Shown one piece after another: positions 8,550 to 14,549 of a stretch of DNA of 14,549 nucleotides. Position 1 is the stretch's first letter. Each line of letters opens with the position of its first letter. A program made the translations under genes and the position numbers. Under the pieces are notes generated by a model. That model had not been told where the DNA came from, ran no database searches, and saw nothing but the letters and a program-made list of their open reading frames with translations. The DNA comes from JANPPS01 sp031428635 (lineage in GTDB: Bacteria > Pseudomonadota > Alphaproteobacteria > Acetobacterales > Acetobacteraceae): NCBI GenBank assembly GCA_031428635.1, contig JANPPS010000137.1, positions 1 to 14,549 of the forward strand, written 5' to 3'.

Positions 8550-9188
8550 CTAAGCAAGGACCTCTTGGATGCGATGGACCTGCTCCGAGGTGATAAACCG
8601 GGCCACATCCGGTACACCGCCCACCACCGTCACCTCCAACACCTTATCCAGCCTGCCGCGCAGCCGTCGCCAGTCCGCGTATGAGTGCCGTAGCATGGGC
8701 GTGAACGTCGCCAGCCCGCGCCGGGCCGGACGGCGGATGGTGGCGCCGGAGTTGATGGCGGATAGCTCGATCTGCTCGGCGTACGTCAGGGCCAGTGCCA
8801 GAGTGTTCACTTCCAGCACCGTCACGGCCCGCCCGCGATTGGCGCGGGCGTGCAGCAGCCGATTTAGCCCCGTGACATCCGCCCAGAAGAACACGCGGCG
8901 GTTGAGCATCGCGAGCCAGTCGCCGGGCATAAGGCCGTTATCGAGGCAGCGGGCCAGCGTGGCCTCCGTCATGGGCGATTGGTCGTTCAGCGTGGCGGTG
9001 CCGTGGACGGGGTGGGGTAGCGGAACGGCGGCGGGGCGACGCGTGTATTCCAGCCCAGGCGGACCGCCGTGCAGCTGTAGTAGGGTGCTCGTGGGTAGCA
9101 CCCCATGGCGTCCGATACCCGGCAGGTTGCTGGGCAGCGTCAGGTGGTACAGGCGCGGGTGGCGTGCGGCCAGATCCTCGGGCGTCAT
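8550..9188 (-). CDS. DUF7002-like protein, coupled to a pseudouridine synthase
   Basis: A 212-residue, probably cytoplasmic protein without signal or membrane segments. It opens with LYHLTLPSNLPGIGRHGVL (13-31), a pattern also seen at the start of ADP-ribosyltransferase-fold proteins of the DarT and KptA kinds. Further conserved-looking blocks are LNDQSPM (67-73), LNRRVFFW (95-102), NSGAT (146-150), RGLATF (157-162) and VPDVARFI (192-199). I recall this set as DUF7002, whose function is not known to me. The start at 9188 overlaps the upstream stop as ATGA and has GGTGGG before it. An ATG at 9203 would add five residues but lacks a ribosome binding site. ADP-ribosyltransferase or RNA-related activity is inference from the N-terminal pattern and the neighbour. 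Confidence 0.75.
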   Translation of the reverse strand: MTPEDLAARHPRLYHLTLPSNLPGIGRHGVLPTSTLLQLHGGPPGLEYTRRPAAVPLPHPVHGTATLNDQSPMTEATLARCLDNGLMPGDWLAMLNRRVFFWADVTGLNRLLHARANRGRAVTVLEVNTLALALTYAEQIELSAINSGATIRRPARRGLATFTPMLRHSYADWRRLRGRLDKVLEVTVVGGVPDVARFITSEQVHRIQEVLA

Positions 9189-9838
9189 CCGGCCCACCCG
9201 CATGCGCGTAGAGCGGCCACCATGTGCGGCGGCGGCGGCGCATCGGCGCTGACGGGCGGGTCCAGCGGCAGCGAAATCGCGCGTGCCAGCAATTGCAGGC
9301 CGCCGCCCGTGCCATAGACCGGGTCACCCGACACAGGACAACCGAGCGACGCGCAATGCACCCGGACCTGATGCGTGCGGCCCGTCGCGGGGTGTAGTTC
9401 CAGCCAGGTTTGCCCGCCGCCCGCACCCATCACGCGCCACGTCGTCCGTGCCGATTGCCCGGCCGGATCGACGACCACAGACCAGCCGGCCGGTGTCGAG
9501 CGTTTCAGCAACGGCGCGTCCACCACCCCCGCCTTACCAGAGGGCGCGCCGTCCACGATCGCCCAATACGTCTTTGCCACCTGGCCTGCCGCGAACGCTG
9601 CCTGCACCGCATGCAGCGCCGCCCGCCGTAGCGCCACGACCAGGCAGCCGGCCGTATCCGCGTCCAGCCGGTGCGCCAGCCACGGGCCATCACGGCGCCG
9701 AGATAGCTGCGGAAACCAGTCCTCGACCGACGGGCCGCCGCGCGGGCCGGCATGCACCGCCAGGCCCTGCGGTTTGTTGAGCACCACGAGGCGCGTATCG
9801 GCATACAGGATCGGGATCACGCCGCAGGTTGACAGCAC
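9185..9838 (-). CDS. RluA family RNA pseudouridine synthase
   Basis: A 217-residue enzyme that isomerises uridine to pseudouridine in rRNA or tRNA. It has no S4 RNA-binding domain and is at the short end of the family. Seen are LVVLNKPQGLAVH (17-29), the catalytic HRLDADTAG (56-64, Asp59), AKTYWAIV (88-95), and GRTHQVRVH (153-161) followed by GDPVYG (171-176). The C-terminus is rich in proline (PPVSADAPPPPHM), as in many homologues near the LPLDPP segment. The chosen start is a GTG at 9838 and an in-frame GTG at 9820 is equally possible; neither has a good ribosome binding site. The target base cannot be told from the sequence. Its stop overlaps the next gene's start as ATGA. Confidence 0.9.
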   Translation of the reverse strand: MLSTCGVIPILYADTRLVVLNKPQGLAVHAGPRGGPSVEDWFPQLSRRRDGPWLAHRLDADTAGCLVVALRRAALHAVQAAFAAGQVAKTYWAIVDGAPSGKAGVVDAPLLKRSTPAGWSVVVDPAGQSARTTWRVMGAGGGQTWLELHPATGRTHQVRVHCASLGCPVSGDPVYGTGGGLQLLARAISLPLDPPVSADAPPPPHMVAALRACGWAG

Positions 9839-9864
9839 CCGCGTCCGGGCGGAAGCACGCGGCC

Positions 9865-10581
9865 ATGGCCGATGATCGAATTTGCGGCGCCAACGCCGTT
9901 ACTGCCCTATTTGCTCGGCGCCCAGACAGCATCGTGCGCTTGTTCTACACCGAGGACGGGAAGATGCTTGCGGGCCCGCTCTGTGCGGCCATGGCGCAGA
10001 TGCATAAACCTTACCGATTGCTGCCGGATGACGAGATGGCGCGCGCCGCCAATACCCCCCATCACGGTGGCATCGTGGCGATCGCGACCGAGCGACCCGT
10101 GGGTATGATGGACTTCGTTCGCGTGCCGAAACACCCGATCATCCTGGTGCTGGACGGGGTCGGTAATCCGCACAACCTGGGTGCTATCGCGCGCAGCGCT
10201 GCGTTTTTTGGTGTGGGTGCCATGGTACTCCACGACATGCCCCTGCAGGCATTCCCGTCCGACGCCGCATACCGGGTAGCGGAGGGCGGCCTTGAGCATA
10301 TCGAGGTCTTTCGTACCCGTAACCTGCGCAAGGCGTTGCTGGCGCTGGACCCGCATTACCGCACCGTCGCCGCGACGCTGGGCACCGATGCCGTGCCGGT
10401 CGCGACGTTGCCGCGCGATCGCCCGGTGGCGCTGGTGCTGGGCAATGAGGAACGCGGCGTTGGGTTCGAGGCGCTGGAGACCTGCCGGCGCCGGGTGCGC
10501 ATACCGGCACTCGGTGGTGTACAGAGCCTGAACGTGGCCCAGGCCGCTTCGGTGTTGATGTATGAGCTGACGAAGGGCTGA
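9865..10581 (+). CDS. SpoU/TrmH family RNA 2'-O-methyltransferase
   Basis: A 238-residue SPOUT-class enzyme that methylates ribose 2'-OH in rRNA or tRNA using S-adenosylmethionine. The three SpoU motifs are clear: NPHNLGAIARSAAFFG (101-116, with Asn101 and Arg110), LVLGNEERGVG (190-200) and IPALGGVQSLNVAQA (213-227). A short N-terminal substrate-binding region (about 5-75, including THIS family's HHGG at 66-69) precedes the knot domain. The ATG at 9865 has GGAAG nine bases upstream; the frame extends back to a TTG at 9829, which would overlap the divergent gene and is not preferred. It is followed two bases later by the hydroxyacid dehydrogenase. The exact modified nucleotide is unknown. Confidence 0.92.
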   Translation: MADDRICGANAVTALFARRPDSIVRLFYTEDGKMLAGPLCAAMAQMHKPYRLLPDDEMARAANTPHHGGIVAIATERPVGMMDFVRVPKHPIILVLDGVGNPHNLGAIARSAAFFGVGAMVLHDMPLQAFPSDAAYRVAEGGLEHIEVFRTRNLRKALLALDPHYRTVAATLGTDAVPVATLPRDRPVALVLGNEERGVGFEALETCRRRVRIPALGGVQSLNVAQAASVLMYELTKG

Positions 10582-10583
10582 CC

Positions 10584-11570
10584 ATGCGTATCCACCTGCA
10601 ATCGTACCCGGGGAACTCGGGCTTTGCGCTGACCCCGGCGCAGTGGGCGGGCGCGTGCGGTCGGGCCGGTGCCGTGGCGGCCGGGCATGACGTGAGTTTC
10701 GGTGATACGCCCGAAGCACTGGCCGCGGGCCTGGCGGACGCGGAGGTGCTGGTGACCCAGACATCGGCTCTGAGCCAGGCGCTGCCGTTGCCGCCGGCAC
10801 CGTATTTGCAGCTGATCTATTGTACGGCCGCGGGCCTGGATGGCTTGGCGCCGTTTACGTGGCTGCCGGCCGGGGTGCAGTTGATGAACAACCGCGGCAC
10901 GCATGGCGATAAGGCTGGCGAGTACGGGCTGATGGCGCTGCTGATGCTGGTCAATCGGATGCCGGCCTATGCGACGGCGCAGCGGGCGGGTGTGTGGGCG
11001 GGAAGCGTGCATGGCGGCATGCTCGCCGGACGTCGCCTGCTGGTGGTGGGTCTGGGAACATTAGGGGGCGCGATCGCGACCCGGGCAGCGGCGGCGGGCG
11101 TCGTGGTGACGGGCGTACGCACGGCGGCGGCGGCGCATCCGGCCTGCGTGCGGGTCGTGGATGCAAGCGCGCTGGACGTGGCGTTGCCCGATGCGGACCT
11201 GCTGGTACTGGCGGCGCCGTTGACAGCGCAGACGCGGGGGCTGCTCGACCGGCGGCGGATCGGGCTGCTGCCGGCGGGTGCGGGCGTGGTCAACATCGGC
11301 CGGGGCGCGTTGCTGGATCAGGACGCGCTGTGCGACGCGCTGGACGAGGGTACGCTCGGGGGTGCGGTGCTGGATGTGTTCGTGCCGGAGCCGGTGCCGC
11401 CGGGTCACCGGCTGTGGACGACGCGCAACCTGATCATGACCCCGCACATGTCAGCTGACGATCCGGCGAGTTATGTTCCGATGAGTTTGGACATCTTTTT
11501 CGACAACTTGCTGGCCTGGAACGAGAAGCGGCCGTTACCGAACCTGTTTGGGGTGGCGCGGGGGTACTGA
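10584..11570 (+). CDS. D-isomer-specific 2-hydroxyacid dehydrogenase (glyoxylate/hydroxypyruvate reductase-like)
   Basis: A 328-residue NAD(P)-dependent oxidoreductase that interconverts 2-keto acids and D-2-hydroxyacids in the cytoplasm. The dinucleotide motif GLGTLGG is at 156-162. The catalytic set is complete: Arg240 (NIGRGALLD), Glu269 (VPEP) and His288 (TPHMS). After the second strand of the Rossmann fold the residue is Arg178 (GVRT) rather than an acidic one, which suggests NADP(H) preference; this is inference. The loop after it is short and Ala-rich (AAAAHPAC) compared with most homologues. It starts two bases after the methyltransferase stop with GAAGGG upstream, so the two are probably co-transcribed, though no functional link is apparent. 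Confidence 0.9.
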   Translation: MRIHLQSYPGNSGFALTPAQWAGACGRAGAVAAGHDVSFGDTPEALAAGLADAEVLVTQTSALSQALPLPPAPYLQLIYCTAAGLDGLAPFTWLPAGVQLMNNRGTHGDKAGEYGLMALLMLVNRMPAYATAQRAGVWAGSVHGGMLAGRRLLVVGLGTLGGAIATRAAAAGVVVTGVRTAAAAHPACVRVVDASALDVALPDADLLVLAAPLTAQTRGLLDRRRIGLLPAGAGVVNIGRGALLDQDALCDALDEGTLGGAVLDVFVPEPVPPGHRLWTTRNLIMTPHMSADDPASYVPMSLDIFFDNLLAWNEKRPLPNLFGVARGY

Positions 11571-11734
11571 TTAGTTCGGCCAAATCATCCGAGGTGGCTG
11601 GGCGCGCAGTCGGCGATCGTGAAGGTATCCAACGCACAGAACAGGGTTCCAGCGGCCTGGTTTGCAAGAGTTCCGACTGCCAAAAAATGAAACCCACGGC
11701 AGCCTCTGCTTCAGAAAATCGCCGATCGAAGCGG
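11571..11734. other. Intergenic gap between convergent genes with weak hairpins
   Basis: A 164-bp interval with no gene that I can support. It holds an 8-bp inverted repeat with distant arms (GCAGTCGG 11606-11613, CCGACTGC 11673-11680) and, within it, a small CCAG/CTGG hairpin (11649-11660) followed by TTT that might help end the plus-strand transcript. Neither is a strong intrinsic terminator. Confidence 0.35.
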
Positions 11735-12247
11735 CTAGTCCTTCAGCAGTAGCGTATCCCCAGTGATCTGAAATGTTGCCAACTGCGCGAAAAACGACTG
11801 CCCGAGTAGGCTGACACCCAACGCGCCGGACTTGCTGATGGTCACCGGCACGTCTGTCCGAGTAATACCGCCGACGGTAAGCGACCGGACCCGGGCGCGG
11901 GCGCTGTAGCTCGTGCCGTTAGCGGTGCTGGTCGGGAGCGAGAACGTCATCGTCTCGGGATTTAGCCCGGCGCTGATGGCGTCTTCCCAGCGAAGGGTGA
12001 CGGCGGTGGCGCCCGTGTCGACCATCATGCGGATCGACGCGTTGTTCACGTGGGTTTCCATGTAAAAGTGGCCATCCCGGCTACGGGCGGCTTGGGCCAG
12101 ACCCGCCCGGGCGGGCGGCAGCGCCAGCAGTGCCGTCGGACCCACAAGGGCGGTGGGGTAATTGATGGATGGCAGTGGGGCGGGTTGAGCTACCGCGGCG
12201 CCGGCGACAAAACACAGCGCGATCACTGAATACCACACACGAACCAT
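11735..12247 (-). CDS. Exported retropepsin-like aspartic protease
   Basis: A 170-residue protein with a signal peptide (1-20, ending AVA before QPAP) and a single retropepsin-type domain. The active-site motif MVDTGATAVTL (75-85) carries Asp77. The flap-like middle region and the closing LLGQSFF (147-153) fit the clan AA, TIGR02281-like proteases common in Alphaproteobacteria. These are thought to act as dimers, because each chain has only one catalytic Asp. The periplasmic substrate is unknown. GGGGCGGGGATCG precedes the ATG. It lies 100 bp downstream of doxX on the same strand, and may be an independent unit or the end of that run. Confidence 0.88.
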   Translation of the reverse strand: MVRVWYSVIALCFVAGAAVAQPAPLPSINYPTALVGPTALLALPPARAGLAQAARSRDGHFYMETHVNNASIRMMVDTGATAVTLRWEDAISAGLNPETMTFSLPTSTANGTSYSARARVRSLTVGGITRTDVPVTISKSGALGVSLLGQSFFAQLATFQITGDTLLLKD

Positions 12248-12307
12248 CGATCCCCGCCCCGGAGCCCAGTCTTACACCTAGTCTGGCGCCGGGGGCACGC
12301 TGTCACT

Positions 12308-12319
12308 GCAGCATGCTGC
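12308..12319. repeat. 12-bp perfect palindrome
   Basis: GCAGCATGCTGC is self-complementary and lies in the 100-bp gap between the DoxX gene and the protease gene, about 60 bp upstream of the protease ATG. It could be an operator or a chance palindrome. I see no second copy. Confidence 0.35.
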
Positions 12320-12347
12320 CCGCAATTCAGTAAACGTTAGTAACCGC

Positions 12348-12758
12348 TTACTCGCGTGGGATGCTCGCGATTTTGGTGTCCACGCTGAAGAACCCGGCGC
12401 CGATCGCGGCCAAGGCAATGAAGCCGCCAGCCATAGATAGGTTTTTCAGAAACTGGGTTTGTTGCGCCGCGATAGAAAAATCGGTGTGGGCCAGCACGGC
12501 CGTAGCGACGCTGAACACTGCCAGCGCCGCTGCCGCAAAGCGCGCCTTGAACCCGACCAGCAGTAGTAGGCCGCATCCCAGTTCGACGGCGACGGCAATC
12601 CAATACGCGGCATGCGGCGACGGTACGCCCAGGTTGGTAAAGCCGTGAACCGTTGCCTTCATATACGTAAGCTTATGGAACCCCCCGATTATGAAAATGG
12701 CACTGGCGCAAATGCGCGCGATCAGCACAGCGAAACTGGTGGGTATTGACAGAATCAT
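12348..12758 (-). CDS. DoxX family membrane protein
   Basis: A 136-residue inner-membrane protein with four hydrophobic segments (about 9-26, 52-69, 73-90, 106-124). It shows the DoxX signatures FHKL (27-30), ELGCGLLLLVG (59-69) and NLSMAGGFI (106-114). DoxX proteins are small membrane proteins of mostly unclear role, in some bacteria tied to thiol or oxidative-stress complexes. The ATG overlaps the stop of the upstream amidotransferase gene as ATGA, and GGAG lies seven bases before it, so it is translated as part of the exporter-amidotransferase run. Length is typical for the family. Confidence 0.9.
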   Translation of the reverse strand: MILSIPTSFAVLIARICASAIFIIGGFHKLTYMKATVHGFTNLGVPSPHAAYWIAVAVELGCGLLLLVGFKARFAAAALAVFSVATAVLAHTDFSIAAQQTQFLKNLSMAGGFIALAAIGAGFFSVDTKIASIPRE

Positions 12759-13480
12759 AGATGGCTCCGGGTTTCAGCGTACGTGAGGCAGGCAGCAGTA
12801 AATGCCCTGAAAAGCAACACGCTATGCGGATTTTGCGTGGACTGCCACTCTGGATGCCATTGCACGCCGATCGCGAAGGGCTGGTTGTCGACGCGCACGC
12901 CCTCGATCGTGCCGTCCGGGGCCACGGCCTCCGCCAGCAGGCCGGGTGCCAGGCGGTGGATGGCCTGTTCATGGACGGAGTTCACGTCGATCGCTGGCCC
13001 CCATAGCGCGGCGAGTTGGCCGGTGAGCGTTACCGTATGCTGCGCCCGGTACCGGGATGGCCGGTCGCCGTTGCCGCCGCGGTGGTCGTTGCGGCCGGGC
13101 ACGTCGTGCACCTGTTGATGCAGGGTGCCGCCCAACGCCACGTTCAGTTCCTGGATGCCGCGGCAGATGGCCAGTAGCGGCATACGCCGGGCAAGGGCGG
13201 CGTGGATTAGCGGGAAGGTCGTGCTGTCGCGGGCTAGGTCATGCATGTCCGGAGTCTTGTCAGGCGCGCCGTAATGGGCCGGATCGACATTGCTGGGCGA
13301 CCCTGAGAGCAGCAGGCCGTCCAGCCGGTCGAGCACGGCGGCCATGGCGGGTCCGAATGGCGGGATCAGAATGGGGGTGGCGCCAGCAGCCATCAGGGCC
13401 TCGCCGTAGCGGGGCAGGGCGGCGTGCTGGGGCTGGCCGGCCACGTCGCGGACGCAGGCGGGGATACCAATTAATATCAT
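12755..13480 (-). CDS. Class I glutamine amidotransferase, PuuD-like (gamma-glutamyl-GABA hydrolase family, peptidase C26)
   Basis: A 241-residue cytoplasmic hydrolase with the class I amidotransferase triad: Cys106 in ICRGIQELNVALGG (105-118), His209 and Glu211 in WHPEW. The HEQ segment (170-172) and LLLSGSPSNVDP (56-67) are typical of the PuuD/YvdE-like group that cleaves gamma-glutamyl-GABA in putrescine breakdown. No other putrescine genes are nearby, so the true substrate may be another gamma-glutamyl compound. The ATG at 13480 is ten bases after the exporter's stop, without a clear ribosome binding site, so reinitiation after the upstream gene is likely. It overlaps doxX by four bases. 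Confidence 0.9.
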   Translation of the reverse strand: MILIGIPACVRDVAGQPQHAALPRYGEALMAAGATPILIPPFGPAMAAVLDRLDGLLLSGSPSNVDPAHYGAPDKTPDMHDLARDSTTFPLIHAALARRMPLLAICRGIQELNVALGGTLHQQVHDVPGRNDHRGGNGDRPSRYRAQHTVTLTGQLAALWGPAIDVNSVHEQAIHRLAPGLLAEAVAPDGTIEGVRVDNQPFAIGVQWHPEWQSTQNPHSVLLFRAFTAACLTYAETRSHL

Positions 13481-13490
13481 CGGGGCAGGA

Positions 13491-14549
13491 TCATACGTTG
13501 ACCGTAGCGGGGGTCGGGCGCAGCCGGTCCGCGGTGAATGCGCCCACCGCGCCGATCAGGATCAGGGCCGCCATCGGCCGGGCGCTGCCGTCCGTAAAGT
13601 ACCCGACCAGAACGCCGGAAAGTGCTGCGAGGCAAAACTGCATCGTGCCCATCAGCGCCGACGCACTGCCTGCCTGCGCCGCGTGCCGGGACAATGCACC
13701 GACAGCGGAGTTGGGCATCACGAAGCCCATGCTGCCCATGATGACCATCACCGGCCCCACGACCGCGTATACCCCGCCCACATCCAATATCGCGCAGGCC
13801 AGCATCACGGCGGCGGCGGCCAGGAACATCGTAACCCCCACCCGCACGACCCGGGCGGCGCCGACCCGCAGCAGGATGCGGGGATTGATCTGCGACGACA
13901 GGATGAACATTCCGGCGCTGAGCCCGAACAGCATCCCGTATTGGGGTGGCGAGAAGTGAAAGCGCTCGATCAGCACCGGCGCCGAGCCACCGATATAGGC
14001 GAACATTCCGAACATGCCGAACCCGCCCATTAGTGCCCAGGCCAGAAACGCTTTGTCCCGCAGCACGCTGGCGAAGCGCGGTAGTAGGCTGAATAGCCCG
14101 ATGCGCATGCGCCGCTCGACCGGCAGCGTGTCTGGCAGCAGGCGCCAGACCAGCAGACAGCAGATACCGCCATAGACGGCCGTGATCCAGAAGATCGCGT
14201 GCCACGGTGCGACCGTCAGCACGAGCCCGCCCAGGGTGGGCGCCAAGATCGGGGCCACGCCCATGACGAGCATCAGCTTGCTCATCAGCCGGGCCGCGTC
14301 GTGCCCGTCGGCCAGGTCGCGGACGATGGCGCGTGGGATGACCATGCCGGCCGATCCGCCGAACGCGGCTACGAACCGCAGCAGCGACAGCGTGAACAGG
14401 TCCGGCGCCAGCGCGCACCCGGCGTTGGCGATCGTGTAGATGGCTGTACCCAGTATCAGCGGCGTGCGGCGGCCGTAGCGGTCGGCGAGCGTCCCCTGCG
14501 TGATCTGCCCCACGGCCAGGCCGGCGAACCAAGTGGCGAGCGTGATTTG
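13491..14549 (-). CDS. Bcr/CflA-type major facilitator superfamily drug exporter (5' end outside the window)
   Basis: The visible 352 residues are the C-terminal part of an inner-membrane proton-driven exporter; the frame is open to the right edge, so perhaps 45-50 residues including the first helix are missing. The MFS motif A is clear (GQITQGTLADRYGRR, directly after a hydrophobic segment at the window edge). RFVAAFGGSAGMVIPRAIVRD follows, and then GVAPILAPTLGG (motif C-like), typical of the Bcr/CflA bicyclomycin-resistance group. About ten to eleven further hydrophobic segments are seen. It is the first visible gene of a minus-strand run with the PuuD-like and DoxX genes. The substrate is unknown. 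Confidence 0.92.
   Translation of the reverse strand, partial: QITLATWFAGLAVGQITQGTLADRYGRRTPLILGTAIYTIANAGCALAPDLFTLSLLRFVAAFGGSAGMVIPRAIVRDLADGHDAARLMSKLMLVMGVAPILAPTLGGLVLTVAPWHAIFWITAVYGGICCLLVWRLLPDTLPVERRMRIGLFSLLPRFASVLRDKAFLAWALMGGFGMFGMFAYIGGSAPVLIERFHFSPPQYGMLFGLSAGMFILSSQINPRILLRVGAARVVRVGVTMFLAAAAVMLACAILDVGGVYAVVGPVMVIMGSMGFVMPNSAVGALSRHAAQAGSASALMGTMQFCLAALSGVLVGYFTDGSARPMAALILIGAVGAFTADRLRPTPATVNV

Noticed and set aside
8264..8617. Minus-strand open frame of 117 codons between the dehydrogenase and DUF7002-like genes, briefly considered a transposase tail
   Set aside because: It overlaps the ends of two well-supported genes. The resemblance to insertion-sequence transposase C-termini was vague, and no inverted repeats or target duplications flank it.
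12338..12351. Small AGTAA/TTACT hairpin at the doxX stop codon as a terminator
   Set aside because: Only a 5-bp AT-rich stem that includes the stop codon, and no T-tract on the relevant strand.
13477..14532. Long minus-strand frame of 351 codons rich in Arg, Gly and Asp
   Set aside because: It is a shifted frame over the MFS exporter, whose own frame shows transmembrane helices and motif A; long shadow frames are expected in GC-rich DNA.

Overview
This GC-rich (by eye, mid-60s percent) bacterial window is densely packed with short operons and frequent ATGA or TGATG gene overlaps. Alphaproteobacteria is the best guess, from the gene content: a sorbosone-dehydrogenase-like protein, tandem pirins, a TIGR02281-like retropepsin, a DUF2946/PCu(A)C/SCO copper cluster and a DUF7002-like protein. 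Acetobacteraceae or a sphingomonad would both fit, and no marker here fixes the family.

Layout. (1) Positions 1-4.85 kb hold a copper region. A Cu(I)-exporting P-type ATPase with N-terminal YHS and Cys-rich metal-binding modules lies on the minus strand; its stop overlaps the start of another gene that runs off the left edge. A plus-strand tspO follows. Then comes a minus-strand operon of a DUF2946-like protein, a PCu(A)C chaperone and an SCO-type thiol/copper protein. (2) Positions 4.86-8.33 kb hold a plus-strand, translationally coupled set: pirin, pirin, a small exported protein of unknown function, and an exported PQQ-type sorbosone dehydrogenase homologue, ending near a hairpin. (3) Positions 8.55-11.57 kb hold an RNA-modification block. 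An RluA-family pseudouridine synthase plus a DUF7002-like protein on minus diverge from a SpoU/TrmH methyltransferase on plus. The start codons are only 26 bp apart. A D-2-hydroxyacid dehydrogenase follows the methyltransferase. (4) Positions 11.7-14.55 kb hold a minus-strand run: a Bcr/CflA-type MFS exporter (5' end outside the window), a PuuD-like class I glutamine amidotransferase, a DoxX membrane protein and an exported retropepsin-like protease.

Working together. The copper genes form a plausible pathway: cytoplasmic Cu(I) export by the ATPase, periplasmic capture by PCu(A)C, and hand-over to or reduction by SCO. No cytochrome oxidase is visible. The two pirins are translated together with two exported proteins. 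That places cytoplasmic metal-cupin proteins beside a periplasmic oxidoreductase, a link I cannot explain from known pathways.

I see no tRNA, rRNA, CRISPR array, intact insertion sequence or prophage gene. No clear, dramatic new system is evident. The most open-ended leads are the unknown exported protein in the pirin operon, the DUF7002/RluA pair, and a set of related repeats in the divergent control region at about 4.71-4.82 kb.
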